Positions 40,598 through 50,486 of a stretch of 64,000 nt of DNA are shown piece after piece. Made by a program: the position numbers and the translations under genes. Location of the stretch: positions 97,423 to 161,422 of the forward strand of contig NZ_JAKREW010000010.1 of the NCBI RefSeq assembly GCF_022347545.1. The letters are read 5' to 3'. This stretch comes from Terribium retamae (GTDB lineage Bacteria > Pseudomonadota > Alphaproteobacteria > Rhizobiales > Rhizobiaceae). The notes under the pieces were generated by a model. That model worked only from the letters and a program-made list of their open reading frames with translations, was not told where the DNA came from and did not search any database. Numbering within the stretch: the stretch's first letter is position 1; the number at the start of each line of letters is the position of its first letter.

Positions 40598-42391
40598 TCA
40601 AGCTCTTCTCTTAAAACCGTCGGCGCTCCAGCGCTCGCTGCCGACGCCGTGATGGCTGAAGAAAAGCCCGTCCGGATCGTAGCGATCTTTCACGGTTAGC
40701 AGCCGTGGATAGTTCGTTCCCCAGAATGCTTCCTGCCAGTGCTCCTCGAAGAAGTCGCTTTCGGCGACGTAGCAGCCGGCATTCGGGACAAGGCGCCGGA
40801 CTTCGCTCATCGCTTTGCCGACGGCATCGGCGTCAGCACGCGCTTTGGCAGCATCCGGCTCACGACCGGCAATGCCGGGATAAGCGGATGGACCTCCGGC
40901 AGCACAGATCAGCAGCGCGAATGCCTGGAATGCGGCCGGATTGGTGGCTGTGTCACGCACCTGTTCAAGGACTGCGGGCGGTGCACCGGCCAAGCCTTTG
41001 TTGGTGTGCAGCGCCACGCTCCGGTGACGGCTTGCGGCGAACAGCATTTCAGCCAGCGCCTCGCGCTGGTGGCTGCCGAGAAGCGAGGCCGGCAGCCAGG
41101 CCGATTGATAGCCGTGCAGCACCTGGCCGGCTTCCCTCAGATTGCCTGTCCAGAATATGTTGTCGGCCGAAGCGCCCGGGCGATCGTCGAACAGCACTGC
41201 GCCCGGAACCTTCTCCAGGAAATGCGGATCCCAGAAATGCCGTGCCGGAGCGGCGATGAAGACAGGATCGGCCTCCAGCCGGAAATCCGTCTCTGCCTCC
41301 TTCAGCCAATCGAGGAAGGGCTGCCAGGTTGCTTTAGCCTGCTTCTCATCGATCCCCTGGAACAGCATGTTGATGACCAGCCTATTGCCGGCGCGGAAGA
41401 CGATCTGTTCGCCCCATGTCGGGTTGAACAGGGCATCTGCATAGAATTCCATGACGCGGGCGATCAGCCGTTTGTAGCTCTCGTCCGAGCCGGCCCGGAT
41501 CGTCATCGCCGCGAGGCCGAAGAATTCGGGCAAGGCATGGGTGCGCAGGGTCAGCCTGGTGATGACACCGAAACTGCCGCCGCCTCCACCTTTGATCGCC
41601 CAGTAAAGGTCGGGGTTGGTGCAGGCGTTGGCGGTCCTGGCTTCACCGTCGGCAGTAACCACTTCGGCTTCGAGAAGACTTGCGGCAGCCAGTCCATACG
41701 CTTTGGAGAAACTGCCGAAACCACCACTCTGGATCAGGCCGGCAACACCGACGGTGAGGCAGCCGCCGCCCTGCACATAACGACCGGCCCTGGTGGTGAC
41801 TTCGTTATAGGCCTTGCCCCACAAGACACCCGCGCCGACCGAAACGGCGGGGGCCGGTTGTTGCCCTTCGCAGCCCGACGGCACGAAAGCGTCGTGGATG
41901 GTCACGGTATCCATGTGGCGGGTCCAGACAAGCAGCGAATCCGCTGCATTGGATGTACCGTGGTAACTGTGACCGCCGCCCTTGATCACCAGCCGCAGAT
42001 TGTGGTCGCGGGCAAAATTAATGGCGGCGACGACATCCCGGGTCGAACGGACGGCAACCGCATAGGTGCTGGGCCGGGATGTCCAGGCATCGACCCAGCC
42101 GAGCGTCTGGGTCAGCGCGGGCTCGTCACCAAGGAAGAAGGGGTTGGAGAGGCTTTCCCAGAGCTGTGCACAGTCGACCCCCGCGCAATTGTCGAATGGC
42201 GAGTTGAGTTTGAGCAGCCTGCCATCAACCGTCTGGCTGAGCTTTTCCCAAGCCTCCCCCGATGGCCAGCCGGCATCGCCGGGTCGAACACGACCCGCTG
42301 GCGGCAGGGTGTTCGCGAAAGCCGCGTCCCATTTGCTGATAACGATGGGGGCGGCCGCTGCCGTTATCCGCAGGAAATCCCGTCTGTTCAT
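40598..42391 (-). CDS. Secreted berberine-bridge-type FAD oxidoreductase
   Basis: A 597-residue FAD-linked oxidase exported by a Tat signal (NRRDFLRITAAAAPIV). Bicovalent flavin attachment is indicated by H141 in KGGGHSYHG and C211 in QGGGCLTVG. The C-terminal berberine-bridge segment (YPRLLTVKDRYDPDGLFFSH) is intact. Such enzymes oxidise sugars, alcohols or alkaloid-like compounds with oxygen; the substrate is unknown. It is convergent with phnN and divergent from a LytTR regulator that may control it. Confidence 0.87.
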   Translation of the reverse strand: MNRRDFLRITAAAAPIVISKWDAAFANTLPPAGRVRPGDAGWPSGEAWEKLSQTVDGRLLKLNSPFDNCAGVDCAQLWESLSNPFFLGDEPALTQTLGWVDAWTSRPSTYAVAVRSTRDVVAAINFARDHNLRLVIKGGGHSYHGTSNAADSLLVWTRHMDTVTIHDAFVPSGCEGQQPAPAVSVGAGVLWGKAYNEVTTRAGRYVQGGGCLTVGVAGLIQSGGFGSFSKAYGLAAASLLEAEVVTADGEARTANACTNPDLYWAIKGGGGGSFGVITRLTLRTHALPEFFGLAAMTIRAGSDESYKRLIARVMEFYADALFNPTWGEQIVFRAGNRLVINMLFQGIDEKQAKATWQPFLDWLKEAETDFRLEADPVFIAAPARHFWDPHFLEKVPGAVLFDDRPGASADNIFWTGNLREAGQVLHGYQSAWLPASLLGSHQREALAEMLFAASRHRSVALHTNKGLAGAPPAVLEQVRDTATNPAAFQAFALLICAAGGPSAYPGIAGREPDAAKARADADAVGKAMSEVRRLVPNAGCYVAESDFFEEHWQEAFWGTNYPRLLTVKDRYDPDGLFFSHHGVGSERWSADGFKRRA

Positions 42392-42589
42392 GTCCCTTGA
42401 CCTCCGCGCCAGTTGCGAGCGGAGGGGTACCGCTCCTCGCCGCTGACGGGAATGATCTTGGGATAAGGCAGGGCCGGCTGGGACAAGCGGCGGCATGAAA
42501 ATCGCGCTGTGGGACAAGCGGCGGCTCCCTCGGGACCAGTGCCGAACATCCTTCTTTTCCTACCAGGGCTGCTCGGGCATGATCGTCGC

Positions 42590-43498
42590 ATGACGGAACC
42601 GCCTCCAGACCGGATCGAATCTGATCGCCGCATCTTTTCGCGGGTGTTGCTGCTGGCCTCGGTCTTTCTGGCCGTCATCGCCTTCGTCAACGCGACCACG
42701 CTGAACACCGACGCCGTACGCACCGGAAGCGCTCTGGACGCTCGCATTCCCTGGATACAGGAGTCTTCGAGCGTGGTGGTGGTCCTGTTGCTGCTGCCGC
42801 TGGTGGCTCTGTGGGAGCGGCGCTTTCCGATCGCACGACAGGGCCTCCCGCGTCTGCTTGCGGTTCATGTCATCGGCAGCATCATCTTTTCGGCGCTGCA
42901 TGTCGCCGGCATGATCTTGCTGCGCAAGGCGATTTTCGCCAGCCTTCTCGGTCAGGCCTATGACTTCTTCGACGAGCCGCTGACCGATCTCGCATATGAA
43001 TACCGCAAGGATGTCCTGACCTACGCCACCATCCTGCTGATGCTGACGCTGATGCGCAGCATAGAGTTCAACCGGCAGCGGTCGCAGCAAGGCGAGCAAA
43101 TCGAGGCTGCACGTCTGACGCTGAAATCGGGCGGCCGCACCATCCTTCTCGACGCCCAGGCAATGGAATGGGCACGCGCTGCCGCCAATTATGTCGATGT
43201 GCATGCCAGGGGAACCACGCACCTCGTGCGCATCAGCCTGACCGCGCTGCAGGCGCAGTTGCAGGCGTCCGGTGTCGATGCCGTGCGCGTGCACCGCTCC
43301 TGGATCGTCAACCGGGCAAAGATCGTGGAGATCGTGCCGCTCGGCGATGGCGATGTCCGCATCCGCACAAGCGACGGCTCCGACATAAGAGGGTCGCGGC
43401 GGTATCGGCACCTGCTCGACAACGCGGCGGTCGAGAAACAGAACGCTGGAGCAAACCCAGGAAAAGTGCGTAGCGGTTTTCCGTCCGGAATTGCGTAA
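42590..43498 (+). CDS. Membrane-bound LytTR-domain transcription regulator
   Basis: A 302-residue protein with about four N-terminal membrane helices (LLLASVFLAVIAFV, SVVVVLLLLPLVAL and others) and a C-terminal LytTR DNA-binding domain (VDVHARGTTHLVRISL, VRVHRSWIVNRAKIVEI). It probably senses a membrane signal without phosphorylation. The last 14 residues (NPGKVRSGFPSGIA) are encoded by the dispersed repeat element at 43459. The ATG (MTEPPPDR) is one option; a GTG at 42509 is open too. Confidence 0.85.
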   Translation: MTEPPPDRIESDRRIFSRVLLLASVFLAVIAFVNATTLNTDAVRTGSALDARIPWIQESSSVVVVLLLLPLVALWERRFPIARQGLPRLLAVHVIGSIIFSALHVAGMILLRKAIFASLLGQAYDFFDEPLTDLAYEYRKDVLTYATILLMLTLMRSIEFNRQRSQQGEQIEAARLTLKSGGRTILLDAQAMEWARAAANYVDVHARGTTHLVRISLTALQAQLQASGVDAVRVHRSWIVNRAKIVEIVPLGDGDVRIRTSDGSDIRGSRRYRHLLDNAAVEKQNAGANPGKVRSGFPSGIA

Positions 43499-43537
43499 GA
43501 TAAAGGATTAGAGCGTTCCCCGAAAACGGAAACGCTC
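43459..43537. repeat. Intergenic repeat element, copy B
   Basis: The block 43459-43494 is the exact reverse complement of the 36 bases at 10847-10882. A GAGCGTT ... AACGCTC hairpin (43511-43537) follows, mirroring the hairpin of copy A. The first part lies inside the reading frame of the LytTR gene and supplies its stop codon. The hairpin may act as a terminator between this gene and ureG. Confidence 0.75.
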
Positions 43538-43560
43538 GAGGATGGCCTGAGCTGCGATCG

Positions 43561-44199
43561 TCAGGCCGAGAGCCTCGACGTTTCTTCCTTCAGACCGCCA
43601 TGCTCGACAACGAAGTCCACAATTTCCTGCAAGCCTTTGCCGCGATGCAGGTCGGTGAACGCGAATGGGCGCTTGCCGCGCATCCTGGTGGCGTCGACTT
43701 CCATGACATCGAGATCGACATGGACGTAAGGCGCAAGATCACTCTTGTTGATCACCAGAAAATCGGAGCGTGTGATGCCCGGACCGCCCTTGCGCGGGAT
43801 CTCCTCGCCCTGGCAGACCGAGATGACGTAAAGTGTCAAATCGGCGAGATCTGGCGAGAAGGTAGCGGCAAGATTGTCGCCGCCCGATTCGATGAAGACG
43901 ATGTCGAGATCAGGAAAGCGCCGGTTCATCTCGGCGATCGCCTGCAGGTTGATGGACGCATCCTCGCGGATTGCCGTGTGCGGGCAACCGCCGGTTTCCA
44001 CCCCCATGATGCGCTCTTCAGACAGCGCCTGATGGCGTGCCAGGATCAGCGCATCTTCCCGCGTGTAGATGTCGTTGGTGATGACCGCGACCGAATAGTG
44101 ATCGCGCAATGCCTTGCAGAGCTTCTCTGTCAGCGTCGTCTTACCGGAGCCGACGGGTCCGCCGATGCCGACGCGCAAGGGACCGTTTTTCTGTGTCAT
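43561..44199 (-). CDS. ureG: UreG, urease accessory GTPase
   Basis: A 212-residue GTPase that powers nickel delivery to urease. The P-loop is [17 protein letters not shown]; the nickel-binding CPH motif ([16 protein letters not shown]) and [15 protein letters not shown] are conserved. It overlaps the ureF stop by 4 bases. It is the last gene of the cluster. Confidence 0.97.
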   Translation of the reverse strand: MTQKNGPLRVGIGGPVGSGKTTLTEKLCKALRDHYSVAVITNDIYTREDALILARHQALSEERIMGVETGGCPHTAIREDASINLQAIAEMNRRFPDLDIVFIESGGDNLAATFSPDLADLTLYVISVCQGEEIPRKGGPGITRSDFLVINKSDLAPYVHVDLDVMEVDATRMRGKRPFAFTDLHRGKGLQEIVDFVVEHGGLKEETSRLSA

Positions 44200-44873
44200 G
44201 AGCGAAAAAGCCTCGAATGAAGAGTCTCGTGTTTCATGGCCATGATCTCGCCAAGGAAGGTCGCCGCGCCGAGATCGTCAAGGGTCGCCTGGGCGGCGCG
44301 CCGTGCCGTGTCGAGGATAACGGGCTCCAACCCAGCCATCAGCGCGGTAACGCCGCTCTGGCCGGTTACCGAGAGGCGGATCGAAGCCTGCAATTGATTG
44401 AGCGTGAACGCCTGCAGGAAGGCGGTGAGCGTGCTGGTCAGCGCGATGTCATGGGCGCCGGCAAGGGCACCGACGGCGACAGGGTAAGCACAGGGACGTG
44501 GCAGGCGTTGCAAGGCCTTCAGGGGCCAGCTTTGCGCGGCTTCCAGGAAGGCCGACCCCTGCGAAAGACTCTCCAAATGGCGTTCGCGCCCTCCCGCCAG
44601 GGCTTCCGCCAGCGCAGCGATATCGGCGAGATCACAATCCTGGCGCGACAGCCGCCAGCTTTCGGCGAGCAGCAGCGCGTCGTTCCAGGCCGAGCCGCGT
44701 TCGATCAGGTCGGTCAGCCACCCCTTGAGGCTGCTTGCGTCGGCGACCAGCCCGTCATGCGCCGCCTGTTCCAGGCCGTGACTGTAGCTGTAGGAACCAA
44801 CCGGGAAGACCGGGGAGAGCCAGCCCAGCAGCCGCAGCAGAGCCTGCCCGGGATCAGTCGTGGTGGTGGCCAT
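44196..44873 (-). CDS. ureF: UreF, urease accessory protein
   Basis: A 225-residue helical accessory protein with the typical [19 protein letters not shown] opening and the [15 protein letters not shown] end. It forms the UreDFG complex that activates urease. I chose the ATG at MATTTTDPG; the longer frame (MGITTMMTI...) is an out-of-frame reading of the ureE histidine tail. It overlaps ureE by 20 bases. Confidence 0.95.
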   Translation of the reverse strand: MATTTTDPGQALLRLLGWLSPVFPVGSYSYSHGLEQAAHDGLVADASSLKGWLTDLIERGSAWNDALLLAESWRLSRQDCDLADIAALAEALAGGRERHLESLSQGSAFLEAAQSWPLKALQRLPRPCAYPVAVGALAGAHDIALTSTLTAFLQAFTLNQLQASIRLSVTGQSGVTALMAGLEPVILDTARRAAQATLDDLGAATFLGEIMAMKHETLHSRLFRS

Positions 44874-45366
44874 GGCTCCCACCGTGATGATGACCATGAT
44901 GATCGTGGTGATGGTCATCATGGTGGTGATGCCCACCGGAATAGGCGCCGCGCAGCGGGCTGAAGATGGCCTCGATCTCGCGCACCGCTGCTCCCAGTCC
45001 CTCGAGCATCGTCTTGATGACGTGGTCGCGCAAGATCAGGATGCGATCGCCTTCGATCTGTGCGGCGAGGTGTCGGTTGCCGATATGCCAGGCGAGTTCC
45101 GCGATATGGAGCGCGTCGCGCCCACGGATTTCCAACAGCGGCTCTTTCGCAGCCCGGATTTCGATTTCGCGGCCGCCTTCCGTCACCAACCGGTCGCCGT
45201 GCTCCAGCACCACCGGTTCGGCGAAGTCGGCAAGCAGCTTTTCGCCGCTCGCCAGCTCGATAAGTTTGCGGCGCAGGTGTCGTTCATCGCGTTCCAGCAC
45301 GGCATGGTCGGCGGGCGACGGGTGGCCGTATGCTTTGTCGGCGCGGATGATCTCGACGGCTCGCAT
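44854..45366 (-). CDS. ureE: UreE, urease nickel chaperone
   Basis: A 170-residue UreE that delivers nickel to the urease active site. The C-terminal tail is histidine-rich ([18 protein letters not shown]). The central [21 protein letters not shown] stretch holds the conserved metal-site histidine. The start is the ATG at [10 protein letters not shown]. Normally ureC precedes ureE; here the gap contains only a short ureC-like scar. Confidence 0.95.
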   Translation of the reverse strand: MRAVEIIRADKAYGHPSPADHAVLERDERHLRRKLIELASGEKLLADFAEPVVLEHGDRLVTEGGREIEIRAAKEPLLEIRGRDALHIAELAWHIGNRHLAAQIEGDRILILRDHVIKTMLEGLGAAVREIEAIFSPLRGAYSGGHHHHDDHHHDHHGHHHGGSHGHHHD

Positions 45367-45385
45367 GATCGCGTTCCTTGATTTC

Positions 45386-45485
45386 TCAGGATTGGAAATG
45401 GCGCCTTGCCATCGGTCCGATATCAACGGGCGGACACGTCAAAGCTTGCCTTCGCCCGCACGGGATGGATGTCCAGGGTCGGCAT
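45386..45485 (-). pseudogene. Possible remnant of the ureC 3' end
   Basis: In one minus frame the last 22 codons read ...[22 protein letters not shown], resembling the UreC C-terminus LTCEPATVLPMAQRYFLF. In the adjacent frame, just upstream, TLDIHPVRA resembles the preceding VDPETYEVRADG. This fits a decayed, frameshifted tail of the urease alpha subunit gene. The match is by eye and short, so it could be chance, but it lies exactly where ureC should end before ureE. Confidence 0.45.
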
Positions 45486-45489
45486 CGTG

Positions 45490-46080
45490 TCACCCGGTGA
45501 TCGCCAGGGCGATACCGGCCAGTGCCGTCGCGCCGCCAGCCAGGCGCACGGCAACCAGCGTCTTGTCGCGTGCTCCGAGACGGCCGAGGCCGAGACCGAT
45601 CAGGATGCCGGCGCCATGGAGCAGGGCGGTGGCCAGTGCAAAGCCGGCTGCGTAGGAGGCGAATGCTGCGGTGCCGATTTCAGCGCCATGCGCGTGACCA
45701 TGGAAGAAGGCGAAGAAGCCGGCGATGACCGCGCCCACCGCCGCCGGCAAAGGTAGCGCCAACGCGACGAGCAGACCGAGCACGACCACCGATGCCAGGA
45801 TCATCGGCTCCACGAAGGGCAACGGCACGCCGGAGAGACCAGCGACAAAACCCAGCAGCATCATGCCGACAAAAGCTGTCGGCACCAGCAAGAGAGCCCG
45901 CCCACCAAGCATCGCGGCCCACAGACCGATCGCCACCATGGCGAGAATATGGTCCGAGCCCGACAGCGGATGGCTGAAGCCGGCGGCGAAGGAGCCATGT
46001 TCGGCTGGATTGAGATGGGCGAAGGCCGGGCTTGCCATCAGGCTGAATGCTAGCGTGGTGACCATCGTCGGTTTCTTCAT
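45490..46080 (-). CDS. ureJ: HupE/UreJ-family nickel permease-like protein
   Basis: A 196-residue membrane protein with a signal sequence (MKKPTMVTTLAFSLMASPAFAH) and about six helices. It has HPLSGSDHILAMVAIGLWAAM and FFAFFHGHAHGAE, the histidine motifs of HupE/UreJ transporters. It probably brings nickel to urease. It lies between ureA and ureE. Confidence 0.9.
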   Translation of the reverse strand: MKKPTMVTTLAFSLMASPAFAHLNPAEHGSFAAGFSHPLSGSDHILAMVAIGLWAAMLGGRALLLVPTAFVGMMLLGFVAGLSGVPLPFVEPMILASVVVLGLLVALALPLPAAVGAVIAGFFAFFHGHAHGAEIGTAAFASYAAGFALATALLHGAGILIGLGLGRLGARDKTLVAVRLAGGATALAGIALAITG

Positions 46081-46115
46081 GGCTGTCCGCCTCTCCTCTG
46101 TTCTTGTCTGTCTTC

Positions 46116-46418
46116 TCAACGGATGGGTTCGTGCACGGTCACCAGCTTGGTGCCGTCCGGGAATGTCGCCTCGACCTGGACGTCGTGGATCATCTCGGCC
46201 ACGCCTTCCATCACCTGGGTGCGTGTGATCACATGCGCGCCGGCTTCCATGAGATCGGCAACGGAGCGCCCATCGCGCGCGCCTTCGACAACGAAGTCGG
46301 AAATCAACGCAATCGCCTCGGGGTGGTTGAGCTTCACGCCTCGCTCCAGGCGGCGGCGCGCGACCATTGCCGCCATGGCGATCAAAAGTTTGTCTTTCTC
46401 CCGGGGAGTGAGGTTCAT
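46116..46418 (-). CDS. ureA: UreA, urease gamma subunit
   Basis: A 100-residue structural subunit: [20 protein letters not shown] at the start, then [20 protein letters not shown] and [20 protein letters not shown], all conserved in UreA. Length is normal. Without the beta and alpha subunits it cannot form urease, and neither ureB nor ureC is in the window. Confidence 0.96.
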   Translation of the reverse strand: MNLTPREKDKLLIAMAAMVARRRLERGVKLNHPEAIALISDFVVEGARDGRSVADLMEAGAHVITRTQVMEGVAEMIHDVQVEATFPDGTKLVTVHEPIR

Positions 46419-46456
46419 GATTTCGATTTGCCTGTTCTTAGCATCTCTGATTGCCT

Positions 46457-47293
46457 CTAGATCGACCAAACTTTAGGCAGTGTCTGCCCATTCAGTAGCC
46501 GCAAAAGCGGCACCAGACGCTTGCGAAGCTCATAGCTGTCCGGTGCAAAGAGCCTTGCCAGCAACTTGTTGACGCCATCCACTTGCCAGGTGCTCACCGC
46601 GCCATCTCCGCCCACGATCGCCCGCGCTGCGTCCAGATGGCGCTCGGCTTCAGATCCGAGCAGCATCACAGTTGCCAGCGCGCGCCGGCCGCCGGTTATG
46701 GCAGCGCGAGACAGCTCTGTGGCGAGGTCCGGGCCTAGCCGAAAATCCTCTGCATGAATCGGTTTGCCGCCGGTGCGGACCCGCCAGCGATCATGGAAAC
46801 GCGCTTCCTTCACAACCTCTCCCATGGCCTGCCGTCCAAACACCACGGCTTCCACCAGCAACACGGAGGCGCTCCTGTCCATGTCGACATCAAGCCGGCG
46901 TGACAGTGCCGAGCGGTCGAACAGGATCGTCTCCTGGGGGAGCCAAGCAAGATGCGTGCCTCTTTCAGCAGTCAGTCGTGTTTCGACGATGGCTTCACTT
47001 TCCGGCGATCTGTAGATGCGCTCGCAGGCCTGGGTGGTAACAACCGCCGAAGTGCCTTCGCCTGCATACACGGTCCAATGCAGGCGGTCCCCGCCGGTCA
47101 GCCCGCCTGCGGTGTTGATGAGGATCGCTTCGAACGGATCGCGCGTGACATGCGGCATCCGGATCTTCGCGCACCCCTCCTGGAAAAGGCGGGCGATGCG
47201 GGATCGTCCGTGGCGTTGCTCCACATGAACTAGGCCGTTACCCTTGGCGCGCTGTGGGGCAAGTTCCGCCAGGCTTTCGTTCTTTGTCAGCAT
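46457..47293 (-). CDS. ureD: UreD, urease accessory protein
   Basis: A 278-residue UreD/UreH protein that scaffolds the urease activation complex. It has [15 protein letters not shown] and [20 protein letters not shown], both family signatures. It is the first gene of the cluster, 38 bases before ureA. The GMC dehydrogenase gene lies 54 bases upstream in the same orientation but belongs to another operon. Confidence 0.95.
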   Translation of the reverse strand: MLTKNESLAELAPQRAKGNGLVHVEQRHGRSRIARLFQEGCAKIRMPHVTRDPFEAILINTAGGLTGGDRLHWTVYAGEGTSAVVTTQACERIYRSPESEAIVETRLTAERGTHLAWLPQETILFDRSALSRRLDVDMDRSASVLLVEAVVFGRQAMGEVVKEARFHDRWRVRTGGKPIHAEDFRLGPDLATELSRAAITGGRRALATVMLLGSEAERHLDAARAIVGGDGAVSTWQVDGVNKLLARLFAPDSYELRKRLVPLLRLLNGQTLPKVWSI

Positions 47294-47347
47294 CCGCGCC
47301 CCGTTGAGCCGTGTCGCGCGCCACTTTACGAGAGTGCGAAGACTTGT

Positions 47348-48955
47348 CTACCGATCCTGCAGGATCATCTCCGATGCCTTCTCGGCGATCATGATGACCG
47401 GAGAATTGGTGTTGCCTGAGACGATCGTCGGCATGATCGAGGCGTCGACGACGCGCAGGTTGCCGAGGCCATGCACGCGCAGCCGGTCATCGACCACCGC
47501 CATGGCGTCCGAGCCCATCTTGCAGGTGCCGACGGGATGGAAGATCGTCGTGGCGATGTCGCCGACCTTGCGCACCAGATCGTCCTGATTGGTGACCTGA
47601 GGCCCCGGCAGCATCTCTTCCGGTTCGAACCGCGCGATCGCCTTGGTCTTCATAAGCTTGCGGGCGTGTTCGATCGAAGCAACCGCGACATGCCGGTCGC
47701 CTTCGGTCGACAGATAGTTCGGGCGAATCTTGGCCGACGCTTTCGGATCGGCGCTCTCCATATGTACGGTGCCGCGGCTTTCGGGCCGCAGGTTGCAGAC
47801 CGAGACCGTCACCGCAGGGAAGCGGTGCAGCGGCTCGCCAAGCCGGTCGGTGCTGAGCGGCTGCACGTGATATTCGAGATCCGGCGTGGCGAGGCGTGCA
47901 TCCGAGCGCGCGAAAATGCCGAGCTGGCTCGGCGCCATCGACAGCGGCCCACTGCGCCACAGCGCGTATTCCGCACCCATTGCCGCGCGGCGCACGAGGT
48001 TATGGTAACGCTGGTTCAGCGTGTCGGCGTTCTTCACCTTGAACACGGTGCGGATCTGCAGATGGTCCTGCAGGTTCTCGCCGACGCCCGGTGAGGCATG
48101 CCGCGTCTCGATGCCCAGATTGGACAGGAGTTCCGGCCGGCCGATGCCGGACAGTTCCAGGATCTTCGGCGAGTTGATGGCGCCTGCGGCCAGGATGGTT
48201 TCTTCGGCCTTGGCGAACTGCTGCTTGCCTTCGTGACGGAAGACCACGCCGGTGACGCGGCGCCCTTCGAAGGCAAGCCGCTCGGTTTCGGCGCCGGTCA
48301 GGACGCGCAGATTAGGTCGGTTGAGGATGCCGCGCAGGAACGCCTTGGAAGTGTTCCAGCGAACGCCCTTCTTCTGGTTGACCTCGAAATAGCCGGAGCC
48401 CTCATTGGTGCCGCTGTTGAAGTCTTCGGTGCGCGGAATGCCGAGTTCTTCCGCTGCATCGCGAAAGGCATCGAGGATCGGCCAGGACAGCCGCTGCTTC
48501 TCCACCCGCCACTCGCCGCCTGCGCCGTGCAAGGCGCTTTTGCCGCCGTGATAGTCTTCCGACTTGCGGAAATAGGGCAGCACGTCGTCCCAGCCCCAGC
48601 CGCCATTGCCGGCTTGGCGCCAGCCGTCATAATCGGCCGCCTGGCCGCGCATGTAGATCATGCCGTTGATGGACGAGCAGCCACCCAGCACCTTGCCACG
48701 CGGATAGTTGAGGCTGCGCCCGTTGAGGCCGGGATCAGGCTCCGTCTTCATCAGCCAGTCGGTGCGCGGATTGCCCATGCAGTAGAGATAGCCGATCGGG
48801 ATATCGACCCAGTGGTAGCGGTCGCTGCCGCCGGCTTCGAGCAAAAGCACCTTGTTGCGCGGATCGGCCGACAGGCGGTTCGCCAGCACGCAGCCGGCAG
48901 AGCCCGCGCCGACAATCACGAAGTCGTATTCGCCGAAGAAAGCGGGTTCGGTCAC
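47348..48955 (-). CDS. GMC-family (choline dehydrogenase-like) FAD oxidoreductase
   Basis: A 535-residue GMC enzyme. The FAD motif is [16 protein letters not shown]; the signatures [21 protein letters not shown] and [15 protein letters not shown] follow. The C-terminus has the catalytic His ([10 protein letters not shown]) and the second His/Asn region ([12 protein letters not shown]). It oxidises primary or secondary alcohols. The GTG start overlaps the stop of the FGGY kinase, so it is part of that operon and may act first on the imported polyol. Confidence 0.9.
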   Translation of the reverse strand: MTEPAFFGEYDFVIVGAGSAGCVLANRLSADPRNKVLLLEAGGSDRYHWVDIPIGYLYCMGNPRTDWLMKTEPDPGLNGRSLNYPRGKVLGGCSSINGMIYMRGQAADYDGWRQAGNGGWGWDDVLPYFRKSEDYHGGKSALHGAGGEWRVEKQRLSWPILDAFRDAAEELGIPRTEDFNSGTNEGSGYFEVNQKKGVRWNTSKAFLRGILNRPNLRVLTGAETERLAFEGRRVTGVVFRHEGKQQFAKAEETILAAGAINSPKILELSGIGRPELLSNLGIETRHASPGVGENLQDHLQIRTVFKVKNADTLNQRYHNLVRRAAMGAEYALWRSGPLSMAPSQLGIFARSDARLATPDLEYHVQPLSTDRLGEPLHRFPAVTVSVCNLRPESRGTVHMESADPKASAKIRPNYLSTEGDRHVAVASIEHARKLMKTKAIARFEPEEMLPGPQVTNQDDLVRKVGDIATTIFHPVGTCKMGSDAMAVVDDRLRVHGLGNLRVVDASIMPTIVSGNTNSPVIMIAEKASEMILQDR

Positions 48956-50466
48956 GGCTGCGCCTGCATCTTGGCGATGCGGTCCCAAATCGGGCCCATC
49001 GCCTGGTTGATCTCGCCATAGAGTTGGTAGCGCGCGGCATAGGCAGGGGCAATTGCGCCATTGGGCGAATAATGCCGTGCGGCGGACGTCATTGCTGAAG
49101 CGCCTGCCGCGAAGTCGGTGAAGATGCCGACACCGGTGCCGGCCGCGATCGCAGCACCCAGCGCACCGGTCTCCCGACTCCTCGCCACGGTGACGGGCAC
49201 GCCGAGTATATCGGCAAAGATCTGGGCCCAGACGCCGCTGCGCGAGCCGCCGCCGGAGAGCACTGCCTCGTCGAAATGTGCACCGGCGCGGTAGAGCGTC
49301 TCGACATGGCGCTTGTGTTCGAAGGCGACACCCTCGAACAGCGCCCTCAGCATATGTGCGCGGCCATGCCAGCCGGCAACGCCGTAGAAACCGGCACGTG
49401 CGCGCCCGTTCTGCTGCGAGCCATAGAGGAAGGGGTGGTAGATCGGCACGTCGCCGGCCGGGTCGACGGACGCGACCAGTTGGCTGGCGTGTTCGAACGG
49501 CGATTTTTCATCGCCGGCTTGGTGTTCGAGGAATTCGCGCGCGATCCATTCGAGATTGGCCGCCGAGGTGGCGCTGGATTCAATCGCCAGATAGCGCTGC
49601 GGATCGAAAGTCGACAGCATGAAGATCGACGGATCGCGGATAGGCTCGTCGGTGATGACCTGGTTGATACTCCAGGTGCCGGCGATGATCGAGGCGGCAC
49701 CCGTACGTGTCACGCCGGAACCGATGGCGCTCGCCACCACGTCGAACAGGCCGGCGATCACCGGTGTTCCAGCCTTCAGGCCAGTCAGCGCTGCCACCTG
49801 CGCCGTGACATGGCCGGCGACCTCGGCCGATTCCAGCGCAGGCGGCAGCAGCTCCATGCAGTCGTCGAGGTCGTAGGTGGCGAGCAGGCCGTGTTCATAG
49901 CGGCGCGCCGGCATGGTCAGCAGGCCGCAGCCCGACATGTCGCTGGCGTCGCTCGAGCGCGCGCCGGTCAGCCGGTTGACGACGAAATCCTTGCACAGGA
50001 AGACGGTGCCGATGCGTTTGAATAGTTCCGGCGCATAACGTTTGATCCAGGCAAGCAGCGTCGGTGTCTGTGCGGCCCAAGGCCGCTGCAGGCAATAGGG
50101 ATAGGTGCGGTCGCCGACATTGGCCTCCGCCCATTCGGCGACGATGCCGACACCGCGTGTGTCGAGCGACTGGATGCCGATCAGCGGTGCGCCGTCACGA
50201 TCCAGCGCATAGAGGCCATTGCCATGCCCGGCGCAGCCGATCGCGACGATGTCGCCCGCATCAATGCCGGCCTGATCGATGCAGCGGCGGATCACCGTGA
50301 CGGCATTGGACCAGAGTTCATTGAGGTCGCGTTCGACATGACCGGGCTTCGGCATTGACGAGCGGCCGTCGAGCGCGGCCACCGCGAGCTCCTGGCCGGT
50401 GGTGTCGAAGATGATGGCCTTGATGACGGTGTTGCCGGCATCAAGACCCAGTATGTAGCTACCCAT
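48952..50466 (-). CDS. FGGY-family carbohydrate kinase
   Basis: A 504-residue sugar or polyol kinase. The phosphate-binding segment [17 protein letters not shown] opens the protein; [25 protein letters not shown] and [17 protein letters not shown] follow. Family members phosphorylate ribulose, xylulose, erythritol, glycerol and others. The neighbouring GlpD/EryB-like dehydrogenase and SorC regulator hint at a polyol, as in erythritol loci, but the exact substrate cannot be read. It follows the aldolase gene by 20 bases. Confidence 0.9.
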   Translation of the reverse strand: MGSYILGLDAGNTVIKAIIFDTTGQELAVAALDGRSSMPKPGHVERDLNELWSNAVTVIRRCIDQAGIDAGDIVAIGCAGHGNGLYALDRDGAPLIGIQSLDTRGVGIVAEWAEANVGDRTYPYCLQRPWAAQTPTLLAWIKRYAPELFKRIGTVFLCKDFVVNRLTGARSSDASDMSGCGLLTMPARRYEHGLLATYDLDDCMELLPPALESAEVAGHVTAQVAALTGLKAGTPVIAGLFDVVASAIGSGVTRTGAASIIAGTWSINQVITDEPIRDPSIFMLSTFDPQRYLAIESSATSAANLEWIAREFLEHQAGDEKSPFEHASQLVASVDPAGDVPIYHPFLYGSQQNGRARAGFYGVAGWHGRAHMLRALFEGVAFEHKRHVETLYRAGAHFDEAVLSGGGSRSGVWAQIFADILGVPVTVARSRETGALGAAIAAGTGVGIFTDFAAGASAMTSAARHYSPNGAIAPAYAARYQLYGEINQAMGPIWDRIAKMQAQP

Positions 50467-50486
50467 CGGCTCCTCCCAAGCCTCCC

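Noticed and set aside
40739..42400. A 553-codon plus-strand open frame opposite the berberine-bridge-type oxidase.
   Set aside because: It has no domain and covers a complete gene with catalytic residues on the other strand.
44874..44936. N-terminal extension of UreF ([14 protein letters not shown]...).
   Set aside because: It is an out-of-frame reading of the ureE histidine-rich tail; UreF proteins begin near the internal ATG.
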